A DNA stretch of 64,000 nt, taken from contig DATLTS010000035.1 of NCBI GenBank assembly GCA_035533475.1, forward strand, positions 18,507 to 82,506, given 5' to 3'. Numbering within the stretch: position 1 is the stretch's first letter; the number at the start of each line of letters is the position of its first letter. This DNA comes from Mycobacteriales bacterium (lineage in GTDB: Bacteria > Actinomycetota > Actinomycetes > DATLTS01). Shown here in pieces: positions 61,189-64,000 of this stretch. The position numbers and the translations under genes were made by a program. Under the pieces are notes generated by a model. The model did not search any database and was not told the DNA's origin. It saw nothing but the letters and a program-made list of their open reading frames with translations.

Positions 61189-62664
61189 GTGCATCCCAGA
61201 CGAATCGCCATTCCGTCCGTCCTCCTGCTGGCCAGCGTCGGCCTGGCGCCCTCCGCGGCCACCGCGGACACAACTTCGGCGCTGGCCTTCCAGAAGGGCC
61301 TCCAGCTCAGCGCGCCGTTCCCCTACGGGCTCGCGCAGGGCGAACCGACCATCAGGGTGGACAACACCGGTCTGATGTACGTGATGGCACCGGGCAGCAC
61401 CCCGATCGGCTGCGAGCTGTGGACCTTGCCGCCGGGTGCGCAGTCCGACGCCTTCCGCGGAGCGCCCGACGACGGTGCCGGCGGCGGGGACTGCGACGTC
61501 GCGATCAGCCCCACCACGGCGGCCGGCCAGAGCAATCCGACGATGGCGTACTCCAGCCTGAGCCTGCCGAACATCACCGTCGGGAACACGACGGACGGCG
61601 GGGCCAGCTTCTCGACGCCCAATCTCGCGGCCTCCCAGGTCCCCGGCGATGACCGCCAGTGGATGGCCTGGGGCGACGCCAACACGGTGTACCTGGACAG
61701 CCACCTGTTGGCGACCGACAACATCGGGGTCTCCGCATCCACCGACGGCGGGCTGACGTACGCCTTCCGCGGGTTCGCGATCGATGCGGCGCACATCGCG
61801 CAGGCCGCGTACAACAACGAGCTCGGGCCACTGGTCGTTGACACCGTGAGCACGGCGTCCCCGCAGCCGCTGTACACGATCTTCACCGCGCCCGCCACGG
61901 CCCTCGAGAACCTGAACTCCGCGGCCGGGGAGACCGCGGACAACAACAACGCTGTGTACCTGGCGTCCTCGACCGACGGCGGGTACACCTGGACGGACAC
62001 CCCGATCTGGGTCGGCCCGACGACCGAGACCTACGACCACATCTTCCCGGCGCTCGCGATCGATGCCAGCGGCAACCTGTGGGCAGCCTGGGCCAGCGCC
62101 GAGCACATATACGTGTCGCATGCCCCCACTCGAGGCGGCGACCTCGACGACCCGACGAGCACCGACCTGTCGGTGCAACTTCTGCCCGACCCCACGATCG
62201 ACCTGAGTACCCAGCCGGCCGGGACGCTCGCCTGGTCCACACCGATCCAAATCGACCAGACGGGAGCGACGGCCAACCTCTACCCCTGGATCGCCGGGGG
62301 CGGCAACGGCCGTGCCGACCTGGTCTGGTACGCGGGCACCGGGGTAAGTAACTCCGACCCGACCAACCAGTGGGTTGTTCGCTTCGCCCAGTTGCACGCC
62401 ACCAACCAGGGCCTCGCGGTGGACCAGACGGTGGCAAGCGACCATGTGATCCATTACGGGGAGATCTGTACCACCGGGGTCACCTGCGGGGTGACCGGCA
62501 ACCGCAACCTGCTCGACTTCTTCACCGATGCGATCACCCCGGACGGCCGGGCCGTCATCGCCTGGGCGGACGATGCGACTTCGACGGGCGCCCAGATCTA
62601 TGTCACCGAGCAGTGTTCCGGGGTGAACGCGCGCAGCGGCCAGCAACTGCCGGCGGTGTGCTGA
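61189..62664 (+). CDS. Secreted sialidase-fold (BNR-like) protein
   Basis: A 491-residue exported protein. The signal peptide (PSVLLLASVGLAPSAATADT) is clear. The body has repeated beta-propeller segments of the type STDGGLTYAFRGF, STDGGYTWTDTPIW and TTDGGASFSTPN, the Asp-box (S-x-DGG-x-x-W/F) of sialidase-like propellers. The classical Arg triad of sialidases is not evident. It may bind or cleave a glycan; the substrate is unknown. The GTG at 61189 is 14 bp after the c-di-GMP gene and both may be co-transcribed. Confidence 0.82.
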   Translation: MHPRRIAIPSVLLLASVGLAPSAATADTTSALAFQKGLQLSAPFPYGLAQGEPTIRVDNTGLMYVMAPGSTPIGCELWTLPPGAQSDAFRGAPDDGAGGGDCDVAISPTTAAGQSNPTMAYSSLSLPNITVGNTTDGGASFSTPNLAASQVPGDDRQWMAWGDANTVYLDSHLLATDNIGVSASTDGGLTYAFRGFAIDAAHIAQAAYNNELGPLVVDTVSTASPQPLYTIFTAPATALENLNSAAGETADNNNAVYLASSTDGGYTWTDTPIWVGPTTETYDHIFPALAIDASGNLWAAWASAEHIYVSHAPTRGGDLDDPTSTDLSVQLLPDPTIDLSTQPAGTLAWSTPIQIDQTGATANLYPWIAGGGNGRADLVWYAGTGVSNSDPTNQWVVRFAQLHATNQGLAVDQTVASDHVIHYGEICTTGVTCGVTGNRNLLDFFTDAITPDGRAVIAWADDATSTGAQIYVTEQCSGVNARSGQQLPAVC

Positions 62665-62671
62665 CCCCGGC

Positions 62672-64000
62672 CTACTCGAAGGCCAGGGTCTGCACGCCAC
62701 CCGCCGACCGCGGCCTGGGCAACGCGCACCAGGCGACCGCGGCGTCGAGCGGCGCCGGCCGCATCCAGAAATAGCCCTGCCCCAGATCGCAGCCGAGGCC
62801 GTCGAGGACCTCGAGCTGAGCGGGGTCCTCGATGCCTTCGGCCACCACCTGAACCCCGAGCGCATGCGCCATGTCGATGACGCCGCGGACGACGGACTCG
62901 TCCTCCCGGCTGTTCCTGATGTCCCGCACGAACGAGCGATCGATCTTGAGGAAGTCGACCGGGAACCGGCGCAGATAGCTCAATGGCGAGTATCCGGTCC
63001 CGAAGTCGTCCAGGGCGACGTTCACCCCTAGTCGTTTCAACTCGGTGAGCTTCGCGATGGTTGTCTCGGTCTCGGCCTCGCTCATGGCCGCGGTCTCGGT
63101 GATCTCCAGGATCAGCCGCTGCGGCAGGAGCCCGGAACGGGCCAGCGCATCGGCGACGTCCCCGACGACCAGGGGGTGTCGGAGCTGGCGGGCCGACACG
63201 TTGACACTCATCTGCGCCGTGGGACCGAACCGGGCTGCCTCCCGGCAGGCCGTGGCCAGGACCCAGGCCCCGATCCCGACGATCTGGCCGCTGTCCTCGA
63301 CGTAGTCCATGAAGTCACCCGGCACGAGAAGCCCGCGCTCCCCGTGCTCCCAACGGATCAGGGCCTCGACTCCCACCCGCCCCCCGCTGCGCAGGTCGAG
63401 GATCGGCTGGTAGTGCAGCCGGAACTCGTCGCCGATCAACGCCCGGTCGAGCTCGGTTCGCAGCCGGGAGCGCGTCTCGGTCGCCGCCTGCATCGCCGGC
63501 ACGAACAGGTCGAAGCAGTGCTTACCGCGCGCCTTCGCCGCATACATCGCCGCATCCGCGTGGGCCAGCAACTGGTCGGGATTCGCCGTCGGATCCTCGG
63601 CATGCGCAATCCCGATGCTGGTATGGACGACCACCTGGGTGTTCGCCAGCGCCACCGGCACCGCCGTCACATCGAGGATGCGCTCGATGATCGCGACCGC
63701 GGTCGCTAGCTCGGTGTTCTCCAGGAGGATGGCGAACTCGTCGCCGCCGAAGCGGGCCACCGTGTCGGCGGGACGGACACATCTGACCAGCCGGTCGGCC
63801 ATCGCCCGCAGCAGTTCGTCGCCGACCCCGTGCCCGAACGTGTCGTTGACCGCCTTGAAGTCGTCGAGGTCGAGGAACGCGACGACGATAGGCATCGGCT
63901 GCCGCCGGCCGCGGTCGAGGGCCTGGCGGGCCCGGTCGAGGAACAACGCCCGGTTCGGCAGCCCGGTCAGGGTGTCGTGCAGGGCCCGTTCACGCAGCTC
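62672..64000 (-). CDS. GGDEF-EAL protein (C-terminal part)
   Basis: The frame is open to the right window edge, so the N-terminus lies outside. Visible are a GGDEF domain with LTGLPNRALFLDRARQAL, FLDLDDFKAVNDTFGH and RFGGDEFAILL, then an EAL domain with GVEALIRWEHGERG, NVSARQL, LDDFGTGYSPLSYL and VVAEGIEDPAQL. Both sites are intact. It is convergent with the secreted protein gene, seven bases apart. With 58253-61174, two GGDEF-EAL proteins flank one exported protein. Confidence 0.93.
   Translation of the reverse strand, partial: ELRERALHDTLTGLPNRALFLDRARQALDRGRRQPMPIVVAFLDLDDFKAVNDTFGHGVGDELLRAMADRLVRCVRPADTVARFGGDEFAILLENTELATAVAIIERILDVTAVPVALANTQVVVHTSIGIAHAEDPTANPDQLLAHADAAMYAAKARGKHCFDLFVPAMQAATETRSRLRTELDRALIGDEFRLHYQPILDLRSGGRVGVEALIRWEHGERGLLVPGDFMDYVEDSGQIVGIGAWVLATACREAARFGPTAQMSVNVSARQLRHPLVVGDVADALARSGLLPQRLILEITETAAMSEAETETTIAKLTELKRLGVNVALDDFGTGYSPLSYLRRFPVDFLKIDRSFVRDIRNSREDESVVRGVIDMAHALGVQVVAEGIEDPAQLEVLDGLGCDLGQGYFWMRPAPLDAAVAWCALPRPRSAGGVQTLAFE

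Overview
This is a high-GC stretch of an actinobacterial chromosome. The GC content, GTG/TTG starts, 4-base translational overlaps, TreX-TreY-TreZ trehalose genes, LigC, DUF3099, DUF3817 and a FmdB/Ruc - 5-FTHF cyclo-ligase - galU - moeA - rimJ - SepX/GlpR gene order (compare Rv0991c-Rv0996 of Mycobacterium) all point to Actinomycetota. No species can be named from the sequence alone.

Region by region. 1-4.8 kb: an alkylglycerone-phosphate-synthase-like flavoprotein diverges from a TetR gene and glpD (the layout of Rv2251-Rv2250c-Rv2249c), followed by an acyl-CoA dehydrogenase/TetR pair with a palindromic operator. 4.7-9.5 kb: DUF3099, a CBS protein, a Thr-Pro repeat protein, a coupled cluster (MTA phosphorylase, SAF protein, second AGPS-like flavoprotein) and a Ruc/FmdB gene with a CIRCE element in front. 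9.6-12.6 kb: an NRAMP-type transporter with altered metal-site motifs, coupled to a soluble MgtE_N/CBS protein. 12.6-14.6 kb: two mirror-image copies of a two-gene module (GHKL ATPase plus an unrecognised partner). 14.6-23.4 kb: a CDF transporter, an L,D-transpeptidase, 5-FTHF cyclo-ligase, a diguanylate cyclase, galU, moeA/glp, rimJ, sepX/glpR and tRNA-Ala(CGC).

23.4-31 kb is accessory DNA directly downstream of the tRNA: a three-gene transposon-like element with possible terminal inverted repeats, a frameshifted pRiA4b ORF-3-like gene, a VapBC-type pair, an ISL3-like transposase remnant and an IS607 element whose tnpB is frameshifted. 31-35 kb encodes a heterodimeric ABC exporter. 36.1-39.2 kb is a coupled three-gene operon: a BrxD/DUF2791-like P-loop ATPase, a degenerate paralogue of it and an unrecognised helical protein. 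It is one of the two best candidates in the window for an undescribed system; the other is the mirrored ATPase module at 12.6-14.6 kb.

39.4-54.4 kb is mostly housekeeping: typA, a LolA-like protein with an ABC transporter, YihY, a TetR/AidB-like acyl-CoA dehydrogenase pair with a perfect palindromic operator, treX-treY-treZ and a RibD-C reductase. 54.5-56.4 kb is a 1.8-kb island with two toxin-antitoxin modules (TacAT-like and VapBC). It is bounded by perfect 25-bp direct repeats, one of which is the 5' end of ligC. The window ends with DUF3817, a small membrane protein, and two GGDEF-EAL proteins flanking a secreted sialidase-fold protein. With the diguanylate cyclase at 17.6 kb, three c-di-GMP genes lie in 64 kb.
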